A DNA stretch of 64,000 nt from [Bacteroides] pectinophilus (GCA_025146925.1 CP102260.1:263001-327000); one strand, 5' to 3'; shown: positions 16,271-24,906, counted from the first letter of the stretch. Notes: generated from the sequence alone by a model not told the origin. Translations and numbers: made by a program.

Positions 16271-16534
16271 TCACCCCCGCTTTGCTTTAAAAAAACTATA
16301 AACCAGATAAATAATTGCCAAAATGATACTAAAAACAAAAAAGCCACCAATATAAATAAGAGGACTTTTAAAAAGATAATCCATGTTATTGGTAAGATAT
16401 CCATTTCCTGAACTAAATCCAGTTATTGAGTCAATATATTGGACAATAATGGAAAGAAACGGAAGCGTACTTAAACCAAATATGCCAAAAATTATCATTA
16501 TTATAGCTAAAATCTTCAAATGAAAATCTTTCAT
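16271..16534 (-). CDS. Small two-TM membrane protein, candidate immunity partner
   Basis: 87 residues from ATG 16534 (AGGGGGTG upstream; a GTG nine bases earlier is less likely). It has two transmembrane helices (about 7-35 and 52-80) joined by a short outer loop (IDSITGFSSGNGYLTNN), with a basic tail. It is the first gene of a two-gene operon whose promoter carries the agr system 1 direct repeats. Small membrane proteins next to secreted toxins often give immunity; that is only a positional argument here. Confidence 0.6.
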   Translation of the reverse strand: MKDFHLKILAIIMIIFGIFGLSTLPFLSIIVQYIDSITGFSSGNGYLTNNMDYLFKSPLIYIGGFFVFSIILAIIYLVYSFFKAKRG

Positions 16535-16667
16535 CAAAATCACCCCCTATTTTAATATCATTTTGTCGTTATATGCAGATCATTCTATAAGCATATTCAT
16601 AATTATATTTACTTCTCCTTTCCTCAGTATTCAATGTGCCATATAGAGCAATCTGTTGTATATTCTA

Positions 16668-16737
16668 AGAATAGCAGGAATCAAAGCAAAAGAAAATATC
16701 CTATGCAGAAAGTGACCTGTTTTTGCAGAAAATGACC
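16668..16737 (-). promoter_or_regulatory. Promoter with LytTR-type direct repeats (same as agr system 1)
   Basis: On the plus strand GCAGAAAGTGACC (from 16705) and GCAGAAAATGACC (from 16725) are direct repeats with a 20-base period. A TATTCT -10 box lies at 16668-16673 on the minus strand, 31-32 bases downstream. The same pair, with the same spacing to its -10 box, lies before agrB of system 1 (20453-20484). The 130-base leader to 16534 holds a 6-codon ORF (ATG AAT ATG...) after GGAGAAG, but nothing else. Between 16740 and 16885 I see no convincing gene. Confidence 0.7.
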
Positions 16738-16884
16738 AACAGAACAAAAATTACTCAGAAATCAAGTAAAAAACACAGCATTGATACTATTTCAAAGCTA
16801 CAGTTCTACTCTAAAGAATATATTGAGAGTACGCTTTCAACAATATTTCCTAGTCTAAAAACGGTATTAGAAGAATTTTGGTAA

Positions 16885-16922
16885 AAATTTAGCAGGCAAT
16901 AATTTGAATATTATTGCCTGCC
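16885..16922 (-). terminator. Terminator of the 18981-17023 genes
   Basis: GCAGGCAATAAT (16892-16903) pairs perfectly with ATTATTGCCTGC (16910-16921). On the minus strand it is followed by a U-rich run. It sits about 100 bases past the stop of the gene at 17023. Confidence 0.85.
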
Positions 16923-17022
16923 AAATTAATGATGAAATCATATGATTCTTCTGTCAATCAGAACCAATCTGCTTTCTCCTATCGGAGTCCAAGCATACAC
17001 ACTCTTGCAATATAACGTATCA

Positions 17023-17709
17023 TCAGCTCCGAGCCTGTGCTTTCTGTATATTGTCTGACCAATACTTATTGCTGAAAAAATTCCCATTTCTAGGCAAATT
17101 TCTGAACATATCCATAACAATATCATATGATAAGCCTGATGTGTCCACAAACATCTCTTTCCCATCTTTAGATTTAACTGCAATTCCGTTATCACCCACA
17201 TACGCTACTGTATTGTCATCTAATTTCTGTATTAATCCCGTCATTTCCGCAAATTTCTTTAGCGCAAACTCCCCGGATTCTTCACAAAGTTTTCGGAACT
17301 TTTCTGCATCCTCACCTACCATATACGGATATTTTCCATCTCTAATATACCATGAAATTCCCGTTTCTGAATCCGTGTATTTAGGATCAGTTAATGCCCA
17401 CTCTTCCAAAGGAACACCCTGATACCATACTGTCATTTTTTCACTGGAATCATTGCTTATTTCTGGTTCATCATTTTGAATTTCTTTCTCAGCAATTTCA
17501 TCCTGCCCCTGTTCATATCCTCTACATGACACGTTACACTTTAGTGCCTCATAAATTTCTTGAACATTTGCATATTTGTTAACTGCTGCAACATCCGGTG
17601 TCTCTAACACTTCCTTTTGTTGAAAAGCCTTTGATTGGTTATATTTTGAACCTGATTTTCTTCCTGCGTAAATATTGTTATTTACAGCGGTATTTACCAT
17701 ATTTACCAT
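17023..17709 (-). CDS. Hypothetical cytosolic protein of the agr-1 cluster
   Basis: 228 residues from ATG 17709, preceded by GGAGGGATTATAAAT. It has no signal peptide. A low-complexity Asn/Lys-rich start is followed by a conserved-looking domain: VWYQGVPLEEWALTDPKYTD, DTSGLSYDIVMDMFRNLPRN. I do not recognise the family. It is the last gene of a run of cargo genes following agrBD of system 1 and is closed by the terminator at 16885. Confidence 0.6.
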   Translation of the reverse strand: MVNMVNTAVNNNIYAGRKSGSKYNQSKAFQQKEVLETPDVAAVNKYANVQEIYEALKCNVSCRGYEQGQDEIAEKEIQNDEPEISNDSSEKMTVWYQGVPLEEWALTDPKYTDSETGISWYIRDGKYPYMVGEDAEKFRKLCEESGEFALKKFAEMTGLIQKLDDNTVAYVGDNGIAVKSKDGKEMFVDTSGLSYDIVMDMFRNLPRNGNFFSNKYWSDNIQKAQARS

Positions 17710-17848
17710 ATTTATAATCCCTCCAGCAGCAATATAATCTAATTTTCTTATTATAGTATGTTGCACTTTATGCCAGATTGCTATAAAATGCAACATACAA
17801 TGAAAATATTCTGTTGCGCTTGCTTAATATCCCATATTCAAGCAGCTA

Positions 17849-18388
17849 TTATTGTGCATAAGCAGCAGAAGCAATATAGCCTACCTGCGAAGACCCAACA
17901 GAATACAACTCATAATGGAAATGGTATCTAACGCCTACCTTAACACCTGTAAATGTCAGTGTCCATGAATCTCCTGAATAGTTAGCAATTTGTACCGGTG
18001 CACTTGTTCCGTCATTTCCTACAAGAGTAATTGTTCCCTGAAGATAATCTGTTCCACTTTCATTAGGCATATAAACATTTAAGCACAACTTTGTAACGCT
18101 TGAGTTATTAATGGTGTAATAATAATTTCCGTTGAATACACCGCTTCTGGAATTGCTTCTTGTAATGGTTCTATTTGCATCATACTGAATCGTATCTGCA
18201 AGAGCAACGGCGTCATCATAAGCAGGTACTACGTCCAAATCGCCACAATCGCTTACTTCTACTGCCTTATTTGCATTAGGGGCAGCCTGTCCCTGAGTGG
18301 ATACTTCACTTGCAAACGCAGTTGTTCCCATTGCCAAACATAACATCAAACTCAACACCAACGCCTTTAAACTTTTTACTTTCTTCAT
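17849..18388 (-). CDS. Secreted protein of unknown function
   Basis: 179 residues from ATG 18388 (AAAGGAG upstream). The signal peptide is MKKVKSLKALVLSLMLCLAM up to TTAFASE. The mature part has an acidic linker followed by a compact beta-rich domain (SGVFNGNYYYTINN, LCLNVYMPNESGTDYLQGTI, VRYHFHYELYSVGSSQVGY). No catalytic motif is visible. It lies among other secreted and unknown genes downstream of agrBD and could be a quorum-controlled exoprotein. Confidence 0.65.
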   Translation of the reverse strand: MKKVKSLKALVLSLMLCLAMGTTAFASEVSTQGQAAPNANKAVEVSDCGDLDVVPAYDDAVALADTIQYDANRTITRSNSRSGVFNGNYYYTINNSSVTKLCLNVYMPNESGTDYLQGTITLVGNDGTSAPVQIANYSGDSWTLTFTGVKVGVRYHFHYELYSVGSSQVGYIASAAYAQ

Positions 18389-18453
18389 TTTAAAATCTCC
18401 TTTCAAATTAACATCGTATAAATTTTCATTCCAACAGGAATCTATAAACAACT

Positions 18454-18981
18454 TTATGCTTTTTTCTGTCTTTCCAGATTTAGATAAGTATTCATATTTC
18501 GCATATAAAACATCTGCAAATCATACTTTCCTAATTTGTTCATATCCTGAATAACCTTTTCAAAGCTGGATATAAGGTCACATCTTTCATTTAATCCCAT
18601 GTGACCAGTTTCTTGTGGAAAAGAGCTGAGACTATTACCCCTATCAACATCATAATATGCCTCCAAAGCACTCATTTCGACATAAGAAGCATTTCTCAAA
18701 TCAATATCGTTAATATTAATCTTTTCTTCAAATTCTTTTCCATTTTCATCAATCCCTTTGGCTATCACTACAGGATTATCATCTGTTGACTCTTCTGCAT
18801 ACTTAATATAAAACGAAAGACCGGTTCCATTTCCGCCTGAAAACAACATATCATCCGTCTTTAAATACACTTTCATTGATGTCTGAGGAAATGCCTCATT
18901 TCCGTTAACAGATGTTTTGCTATTGTTTTGTCGCTTTCCAAATAATTCAGATACACTCTGCACTCCCGAACCAATACGCAT
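18454..18981 (-). CDS. Hypothetical cytosolic protein of the agr-1 cluster
   Basis: 175 residues with GGAGG eight bases before the ATG. It has no signal peptide. A Ser-rich start is followed by a beta section (YIKYAEESTDDNPVVIAKG, then GKEFEEKININDIDLRN), the segment ASYVEMSALEAYYD, and a C-terminal helix with many Met and Tyr. This kind of protein recurs in Lachnospiraceae genomes to my knowledge, but I know no function. It lies 66 bases ahead of the secreted protein at 18388. Confidence 0.6.
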   Translation of the reverse strand: MRIGSGVQSVSELFGKRQNNSKTSVNGNEAFPQTSMKVYLKTDDMLFSGGNGTGLSFYIKYAEESTDDNPVVIAKGIDENGKEFEEKININDIDLRNASYVEMSALEAYYDVDRGNSLSSFPQETGHMGLNERCDLISSFEKVIQDMNKLGKYDLQMFYMRNMNTYLNLERQKKA

Positions 18982-19033
18982 TTAACCACCTCCATTCGCA
19001 TTATAATATGTTATTTATATGAATTAACATATA

Positions 19034-19569
19034 TTAGTTTGCACTAAACGTGAATACCGTTGAAAAGGAACGTGTAGTATTAGGGAAGTTTGTTGACCTG
19101 AAAGTTGTATTAAATCTATAACTTCCCGCTTGCGTAATCGGACCACAATCATATGTATAATAGAAGCCATCTGCGCCTGTACCAGATATAATAAATGGCT
19201 CCTGATGTATCCACGAAATACTTCTTCCATCAAATGTTGTAGTATCGCTGCCATATCCATATACCTTGATCGTAACGCCAAAATTTCCATTTGTAAGCCA
19301 GCCATATTTATAAAGTGAAATGCTTGTCACCTGCGGAGCCGGTCCATCTCCAGGCCACCATAGCGGATTAATCCCTTCCTCATTACCACTGCCTTCAATA
19401 TTGTTCCTTCCTGATCTCCTGCAATATTCACCGTCATTCCACCATCATTGGTTTCAGAATATTCAGGAATACTACTCTCCTTTTCTGCTGCTGACACCAT
19501 TGTTCCCATACCCATTAACATAGTCAATGCTAATGCAAATGCAATAACTTTCTTAATTTTTTTTAACAT
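19034..19569 (-). pseudogene. Secreted protein gene interrupted by a frameshift
   Basis: The first part (19569-19327) encodes a signal peptide ending TMVSAAE and then ETNDGGMTVNIAGDQEG before drifting into nonsense to a stop. The next frame continues sensibly without a start codon: NIEGSGNEEGINPLWWPGDG, then YKYGWLTNGNFGVTIKVYG to a stop at 19034. The frame change falls near 19416-19430 (GGAAGGAACAATATTG). One base lost there explains everything; the restored protein would have about 178 residues. Sequencing error, true decay and phase variation cannot be told apart here. A good ribosome site (AGGAGG) precedes ATG 19569. Confidence 0.75.
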
Positions 19570-19666
19570 ATCAGTACCTCCTTTTTATACTTGTCATCTT
19601 GGAATAAACAATTAAGTTCCTATAGCATCTATGGCTACAGATATAATAGTAAAACACGCCAGTTAA

Positions 19667-19816
19667 CTATCTTTCACTTTTCTTCTGGATAATCGGACGT
19701 TTCGGCTGATGAAATATTCCCATGCATGCAGGTGGGAATCTATCTATTCCATATACAGCTTCATTTCTCATGACATGTTCTACAACCTTCAACACTTTCT
19801 TATTAACCTTCTTCAT
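19667..19816 (-). CDS. agrD: AgrD-like autoinducing peptide precursor, system 1
   Basis: 49 residues. The ATG overlaps the agrB stop (ATGA) and AGGAGG lies upstream. Layout as in AgrD: a basic amphipathic N-terminal helix (MKKVNKKVLKVVEHVMR), a core with a single Cys (FPPACMGIF), then a Pro- and charge-containing tail (HQPKRPIIQKKSER). By analogy with AgrD the mature signal would be a five-residue thiolactone ring from Cys31 to Phe35 with an N-terminal tail; the exact ends cannot be read from DNA. Processing by the adjacent AgrB and sensing by the kinase at 20531 are inferred. Confidence 0.85.
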   Translation of the reverse strand: MKKVNKKVLKVVEHVMRNEAVYGIDRFPPACMGIFHQPKRPIIQKKSER

Positions 19817-20394
19817 TCTTTCACCTCCTGTTTAAAAATTTTTGCTATACACAGCAAAGCTGCACATAATATAACAGCTATTGCCATATAACTAACGTAA
19901 ACCATATCTGCATCTAACAGAACACAGCCAAGTATTATGCACCCCTCAAGTAAAACAATAGTCCTCGCAGATTTTTTCGATTCCATCAATTCATCTGATG
20001 TCATGTGCATATTAGGATGATTCGCTGTACCAATCAATCCTATCCCTGTTATAGCAAGTAGTACTATTGCAAATAACCATTGTGGATGTTCTGACAATTT
20101 TTCACTTATAATCACGATAACTAAATAAGAAACAATGGATGCTAAATAACATCTATAAAACTTGTCCAGATGATATCCGCCAGTTCTCTTTCTTAATTCT
20201 AAAAAAAACACAAGAAAAAATATAGTTGGGAGCAGCTTGTGAAACATCAAACTGATTACGATAATACTGCCAACAGTAATAAATTTCTCTATCCAACAGA
20301 TAAAAACATAAACATATCTTGCTTCCATCTCTTTGTCAATTAACCTTGCTTCAGTCATCTGACCAATTAAATCATCAGCTATTTTTTCAATCAT
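19813..20394 (-). CDS. agrB: AgrB-like accessory gene regulator protease, system 1
   Basis: 193 residues from ATG 20394 (AGGAGG upstream; the ATG 18 bases earlier precedes the ribosome site). It is a polytopic membrane protein with four to six helices and the AgrB catalytic pattern RKRTGGYHLDKFYRC, where His and Cys are seven residues apart as in known AgrB cysteine proteases. AgrB cuts the AgrD C-terminus and helps form the thiolactone. agrD overlaps its stop. The promoter carries two direct repeats that probably bind the LytTR regulator of this system. Confidence 0.93.
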   Translation of the reverse strand: MIEKIADDLIGQMTEARLIDKEMEARYVYVFICWIEKFITVGSIIVISLMFHKLLPTIFFLVFFLELRKRTGGYHLDKFYRCYLASIVSYLVIVIISEKLSEHPQWLFAIVLLAITGIGLIGTANHPNMHMTSDELMESKKSARTIVLLEGCIILGCVLLDADMVYVSYMAIAVILCAALLCIAKIFKQEVKE

Positions 20395-20416
20395 AGTTAT
20401 GCCTCCTGCCAAATTA

Positions 20417-20484
20417 AGTATAACTTTATCTGTTTACAAAACAATATCCATTGCAGAAAGTGACCTTTTTTTGCAGAAAATGAC
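20417..20484 (-). promoter_or_regulatory. agrBD system 1 promoter with LytTR-type direct repeats
   Basis: GCAGAAAGTGACC (from 20453) and GCAGAAAATGAC (from 20473) are direct repeats with a 20-base period, 31 bases upstream of a TATACT -10 box (20417-20422, minus strand). The repeat pair and its spacing are the same as at 16668-16737, the mark of a shared regulator. Confidence 0.75.
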
Positions 20485-20520
20485 AAAAAAAGTGATTTGC
20501 TTGCAGCAAATCACTTTTTT
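20485..20520 (-). terminator. Terminator of the kinase/regulator genes, system 1
   Basis: AAAAAAGTGATTTGC and GCAAATCACTTTTTT form a perfect stem around TTGCA, 11 bases past the stop of the kinase gene. It isolates the regulator operon from the agrBD promoter. Confidence 0.9.
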
Positions 20521-20530
20521 AAGGTTCATC

Positions 20531-21835
20531 TTAGTTTGGCAATATAACTGAGAAGTAGAACTCATTATTATCATTTCGTATAGCATAAGAGCCTTGATAT
20601 TTTGTTATAACCTCAATTATATTTTTTATTCCAACCCCATGCTCATCCATTTCATATTTCTTTGAGGTCTGTATTTCTCCATCTTTAATATTAAGTTTAC
20701 CATCATATGTATTCTTTACAGATATAATAATGTTGTCTTTCTCTTTAACCAGTTTCATTTTCATAAATTTTTTGCCTGAGCACTTTTCACAAGCCTCTAT
20801 TGCATTATTCAAAAGATTCGATAATATAACAACAATATCCTCATCACACATTTTAATTCCTGATAGATCATTGATTTGAAAGATAAATACAATGCCTTTA
20901 TCCAATGTTTCCTTATATTTGCTATTTAATATAGCATCAATAATCATATTATTTGTTTTAATATAATCTAACTCTGTACTCAAATTTCCGCTTATACTTT
21001 TCACATAATCCTTTAGTTCATCATAATTTTCCATCTCTATCAAAGACTCAATGCACATAATCTGGTTCTTATATTCATGTGTTTTTTTCCGTTGTTTAAC
21101 AAAATTTTCTGAAATAGAACGGTACATGTCTGTCTGATTTCGTGCTTTCAGTTGAAACACTTCATTTTCACGAATCTTAATTTCACGTTTTAATATATCA
21201 TTTATCATATAGAACACAACTATATTCATCCCTGCTAAACACAATGCTATAACCAAGAATACATTTTCCTGCTTTTGATTCTCAATGTTTCCAGATGTCA
21301 TGATCAATGCAATAACTGTGAAGATTGTAAAAACTGGGAAAAAAATAAATCGAAGCCAATCTGTACTTCTTAAAACATCCGAGGACTCCCCTCCTACTTT
21401 CTTCCTGATAAGCAAAACAACTAGGAAAAGAATTATTTTTCCCAAAACCGTTATTAAACTTCCACCTACAAAATGCAACCTGCTAATTTCTGCTATACTA
21501 TCAAAAAGAGAAACATTTAACCATAGTGTAAAATAGTCTACAGAAAGCAGCAATGCCTGAAATAATAATGATAAGATTATTGCTTTTCCGAAATGAATTT
21601 TAAAATAAAAGCACATAAACACCGCAACAGCAACTATAGCCAATATTTGTTTCAAGATAAACTTATCATAAAATAATGAAGCTATTACATATTCACATAC
21701 CACAATTCCTAAAATAATACTATAATTTCTATAATTATTTTTTGATCTCTTTTCAGCAAAACTTTCAAAAAATATTTTGCAGCATATTACCTCCAATATT
21801 ATCATCATAATACTTTGAATGTAACTAATCAGCAT
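20531..21835 (-). CDS. agrC: AgrC-like sensor histidine kinase, system 1
   Basis: 434 residues. The N-terminal half has about six membrane helices (to residue 210). The phosphoacceptor His is in KKTHEYKNQI near residue 250, and a GHKL ATPase domain follows (N-box LSNLLNNAIEAC, G-box EHGVGIKNI). This is the HPK10 class that senses cyclic peptides. The ATG directly follows the stop of the response regulator gene, with AAGGAG inside that gene's end, so regulator and kinase form one operon (regulator first, the reverse of staphylococcal agr). Confidence 0.9.
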   Translation of the reverse strand: MLISYIQSIMMIILEVICCKIFFESFAEKRSKNNYRNYSIILGIVVCEYVIASLFYDKFILKQILAIVAVAVFMCFYFKIHFGKAIILSLLFQALLLSVDYFTLWLNVSLFDSIAEISRLHFVGGSLITVLGKIILFLVVLLIRKKVGGESSDVLRSTDWLRFIFFPVFTIFTVIALIMTSGNIENQKQENVFLVIALCLAGMNIVVFYMINDILKREIKIRENEVFQLKARNQTDMYRSISENFVKQRKKTHEYKNQIMCIESLIEMENYDELKDYVKSISGNLSTELDYIKTNNMIIDAILNSKYKETLDKGIVFIFQINDLSGIKMCDEDIVVILSNLLNNAIEACEKCSGKKFMKMKLVKEKDNIIISVKNTYDGKLNIKDGEIQTSKKYEMDEHGVGIKNIIEVITKYQGSYAIRNDNNEFYFSVILPN

Positions 21836-22561
21836 CTACAATTCTCCTTTATACGAAACAAATGTTTCTTCAACAAATTTATATCGTGCTTTTGGAATTT
21901 CCAACTTAATACCATTGTTCAATAACGCCTCATACCGGCTGACTTTCTCAATATGCTTCATATTAACCAGATAACTTTGATGTATCCGGATAAAATCATT
22001 ACCTTGCAACTCTTTTTCCAGCTCATCTAGTTTGCCATATATTGAATATTTTTTTAACTTGTCCTCCATAATGTAAAACTCAAGTTTATGCAATCTGCTC
22101 TCTATGTATAACAAACGCTCTAATGCTACAATCTTTGTACCCTCATTAAAGTTAAATTTCTTCTTTTGGGCTACATAATTCATATTCAAGCTGATTGCAT
22201 CCATACACTCAAATATTAGTTCCGGAAAATTTACATTATTTTTCAGAATATATCTTATAGCTCCTACGCTGTATCCTTGAGGGGCACATGTAATAAATGC
22301 TGTAACAAAAACTATAAAAACATCATTGCTGACTTTTCTTATTTTCTGCGCAGTTTCCATTCCATCCAGTTCATCCATATTTACATCCAGAAAAACAATA
22401 TCATACTTTGCTAGATTGATACCTAAACTTATAAAATCCTTTCCTGATTCAAATTCATCAATTTCGTATAATATATCATTTTCATTCATATATTCTATTA
22501 AAATATCATGAATGCGTTTTCTAAATTGTCTTTCATCATCACATATAGCAATTCTGAACAT
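21836..22561 (-). CDS. agrA: AgrA-like LytTR response regulator, system 1
   Basis: About 241 residues from ATG 22561 (GGAAGGGGATG upstream). The receiver domain has the acidic pair in AICDDE and the phosphorylated Asp in YDIVFLDVNMDELDG. The LytTR domain includes RLLYIESRLHKLEFY and FIRIHQSYLVNMKHIEKVSR. It most likely binds the 20-base-period direct repeats before agrB and before the 16534 operon. That target assignment is inferred from position and from repeat identity. Confidence 0.9.
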   Translation of the reverse strand: MFRIAICDDERQFRKRIHDILIEYMNENDILYEIDEFESGKDFISLGINLAKYDIVFLDVNMDELDGMETAQKIRKVSNDVFIVFVTAFITCAPQGYSVGAIRYILKNNVNFPELIFECMDAISLNMNYVAQKKKFNFNEGTKIVALERLLYIESRLHKLEFYIMEDKLKKYSIYGKLDELEKELQGNDFIRIHQSYLVNMKHIEKVSRYEALLNNGIKLEIPKARYKFVEETFVSYKGEL

Positions 22562-22750
22562 ATGCTCATCCCCTTCCACACACAAATTTGACATACTTCT
22601 TTCATTTGGTTGGATTATTTTTTTTATATTTTCCTATTTTTTATTATATTTCGGCATTTTCATCCAAAATTTTAACCATTACTCTATATTTGTAATATTC
22701 CATGTTCGTCTACAAAATTATATATCAATACCTATTTTTAATACATTTTG

Positions 22751-23335
22751 CTATTGCACATATCGTTTCACTGCAATCTTTCCCATAACCATAAATACTG
22801 CTATCAGGACTATACTCACATACCCAGCATAAAAATAATCTTGTAGATCCAAACAAAATAAAATGATAAGAACACATACCTGCAATGCTGTTATGCAATG
22901 TGTTACCCTTGCATAATACTTTCTTTCTTCCTCATCAAGAGGTTTATTGATACTTTCCACTGGGGCAAGGACAATAATAATTACCACTGCAAGAACTCCG
23001 ATCAATAAAATCACGGCATTAGGAACATTTTTCATTACAGGCTCATATGTATAAACCGGAATAAATAAAATTGCCATTGATATCAAAAAACAGCCGATTC
23101 TACTCTTACAGTGGCTGCCCCCACTATAGCTTCTCAACGAGGCATAAAATAACAGGAAGACCAGAACAAGTCCCGGTCTCCCCGTCACAATGCCAAATAT
23201 TCCAGAAGCCAAAAGGTTTCCTGCAACAACAATGCCATTTTCTATCCCATATTGGTACAGTTCTGCATCCTCTTTTTGCACAATCTCCTTTTGTATCAAT
23301 ATTTCATTTATCTTCTTTGCAAATTTAGCAATCAT
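22751..23335 (-). CDS. agrB: AgrB-like protease, system 2
   Basis: 194 residues, polytopic. The catalytic signature is RSYSGGSHCKSRIGC, with His and Cys seven residues apart. In this system the order is agrD then agrB, the opposite of system 1, and agrD ends 14 bases upstream. Sequence similarity to the AgrB of system 1 is low, so the two systems were probably acquired separately rather than by duplication. Confidence 0.92.
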   Translation of the reverse strand: MIAKFAKKINEILIQKEIVQKEDAELYQYGIENGIVVAGNLLASGIFGIVTGRPGLVLVFLLFYASLRSYSGGSHCKSRIGCFLISMAILFIPVYTYEPVMKNVPNAVILLIGVLAVVIIIVLAPVESINKPLDEEERKYYARVTHCITALQVCVLIILFCLDLQDYFYAGYVSIVLIAVFMVMGKIAVKRYVQ

Positions 23336-23349
23336 ACCCTGTTACCACC

Positions 23350-23514
23350 TTAAAATTTTCTAAGTTTTTTCGCATTATCCGGTAACTTGTCCTGTCCGAA
23401 AATAAACCAGCAGCAACGGTTCATATTGGTTGCAGTTACCGTAAGGGCAAGTGCTGCCACGCTGGTTAATGCTCCATGACTGAGTCGGTTCATCAATCTT
23501 CTTAATTTTGACAT
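23350..23514 (-). CDS. agrD: AgrD-like autoinducing peptide precursor, system 2
   Basis: 54 residues, AAGGAGG upstream of ATG 23514. A basic N-terminal helix (MSKLRRLMNRLSH) and a hydrophobic Ala/Leu/Thr segment lead to NRCCWFIFGQDKLPDNAKK. This is the layout of the cyclic-lactone autoinducer family of Clostridia. The likely ring is CWFIF (Cys35 to Phe39), again five residues, followed by a charged recognition tail; the double Cys leaves a one-residue ambiguity. It is transcribed with agrB from the promoter at 23548-23608. Confidence 0.87.
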   Translation of the reverse strand: MSKLRRLMNRLSHGALTSVAALALTVTATNMNRCCWFIFGQDKLPDNAKKLRKF

Positions 23515-23547
23515 ATATGTATGTCCTCCTTTGCATTTGATGAATGC

Positions 23548-23608
23548 ACTATATCATACTTTACAGGAAAATGCGGCAAAGTGTAACAGATTGACATTTA
23601 AGTGTAAC
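23548..23608 (-). promoter_or_regulatory. agrDB system 2 promoter with LytTR-type direct repeats
   Basis: AAGTGTAAC occurs at 23579 and 23600, a 21-base period, read as GTTACACTT twice on the minus strand. -10 candidates TATGAT (23553-23558) or TATAGT (23548-23553) follow about 21-26 bases downstream. The repeat sequence differs from that of system 1, consistent with insulated circuits. Confidence 0.72.
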
Positions 23609-23617
23609 GCTTTGCAT

Positions 23618-24904
23618 TTATTCCTTCACTTCAATTCCATAGAGCATTGCTGAAACCTCAAATATATCCCCTTTATCTGTAAAACTTACCGTTCCATTGT
23701 ATTTTTCTACCACTTTGCGGACACTCTGAACACCATGCCCATGTCGGATATTATCTTTCTTGGTTGTTTTCAGGCTTTTATTTTTCTTTCCTGTTTTGCT
23801 GTTTGTTATTACAAGAAGCAAAATCCCCGACTGGTACTTATTTTCAATCTTTACAAAACGCTGTCCCTCCGGCACCTTGCTACAGGCTTCTACCGCATTA
23901 TCCACAAGATTTCCATACAATACACCTATATCCCCATGATCAAGCTGCATCTTCTTTGGAATACGAATAGATGTTTCTACTTTTATCCCCCTTGCCTTTG
24001 CCCTGCCAAATTTAATGCGGAGCACAGAATCTACGATTGGATTATCAGAATACTGCTTTTCATCTATCTGCTCAAATTCTATGCACATCGCACCGATTTT
24101 CTCTGAAAGTTCATGCCCATCACTATTTTCCAACAGATGATACAGTTCATGCAATTTATGTTTCATATCGTGCTTTAACTTCTGCACTTCCTTATTCTGT
24201 TTTTCTGCTTCTTCATAATAGATGTCTTTATAGTGCATTTCTTCCCTGTACATTGCATCCTCATACTGTTTTTGCACAAGATAATTAAAACGTTCCATCA
24301 TATACAGCATAAAATAATCTGTCAGGACAATGGAAATTACAATACTGGCACACATAAGCAGGCTTTTTTCACTGCCAGCTTCCAATGACAAAAGAATAAC
24401 AAAGCAGCAGTTCAACACCGTAAAGGCAAATACCATAACAAGCACACCCAAAATTTCTTTCGGAAAATCAGCAATCTGCATCCCTTTCTTTGAAATCAAT
24501 TTTGACAGAATATACATCACATTTCCACGAACAAAGCTGCATATTACCATTACAAAATAATATTTATAACTTTCTCCCATATGAAAATTCATAGCATGGA
24601 GTAACAGCAAGGCTACAGGTTCAAACAGCATTCCAATACCCATGAATGTCACAATATTTATAATTCTCGTCCACATTCCTGATTCATAATAAAATGATAA
24701 CAGTATAAGCACAATCAAAAGAGTCGCAAGATTCAGATACGGATTTTTTATGCTACTGACAAATGTCCATATAATTGCAGCAATGGTAAATCCAGCCCAT
24801 ATCCATACCTTTGATACTGGTTTCATTTTCTTATTGGAATGAAAATAATACATAAACACTGCCAGATCAAACAGGCTGATGGCAAAGCGTATCACATATT
24901 CCAT
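23618..24904 (-). CDS. agrC: AgrC-like sensor histidine kinase, system 2
   Basis: 428 residues. A membrane sensor of about six helices (to residue 205) is followed by the phosphoacceptor His region VQKLKHDMKHKLHEL (about 240) and a GHKL ATPase domain (N-box YGNLVDNAVEAC, G-box HGHGVQSVRKV). The stop of the regulator gene lies 2 bases upstream, so the two are coupled. It presumably detects the AgrD2 peptide. Confidence 0.9.
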   Translation of the reverse strand: MEYVIRFAISLFDLAVFMYYFHSNKKMKPVSKVWIWAGFTIAAIIWTFVSSIKNPYLNLATLLIVLILLSFYYESGMWTRIINIVTFMGIGMLFEPVALLLLHAMNFHMGESYKYYFVMVICSFVRGNVMYILSKLISKKGMQIADFPKEILGVLVMVFAFTVLNCCFVILLSLEAGSEKSLLMCASIVISIVLTDYFMLYMMERFNYLVQKQYEDAMYREEMHYKDIYYEEAEKQNKEVQKLKHDMKHKLHELYHLLENSDGHELSEKIGAMCIEFEQIDEKQYSDNPIVDSVLRIKFGRAKARGIKVETSIRIPKKMQLDHGDIGVLYGNLVDNAVEACSKVPEGQRFVKIENKYQSGILLLVITNSKTGKKNKSLKTTKKDNIRHGHGVQSVRKVVEKYNGTVSFTDKGDIFEVSAMLYGIEVKE

Positions 24905-24906
24905 CC

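Noticed and set aside
16732-16884. 50-codon plus-strand ORF beginning inside the LytTR direct repeat
   Set aside because: It has no ribosome site, its ATG lies in the repeat itself and the product matches nothing I recognise. It is more likely chance in AT-rich DNA.
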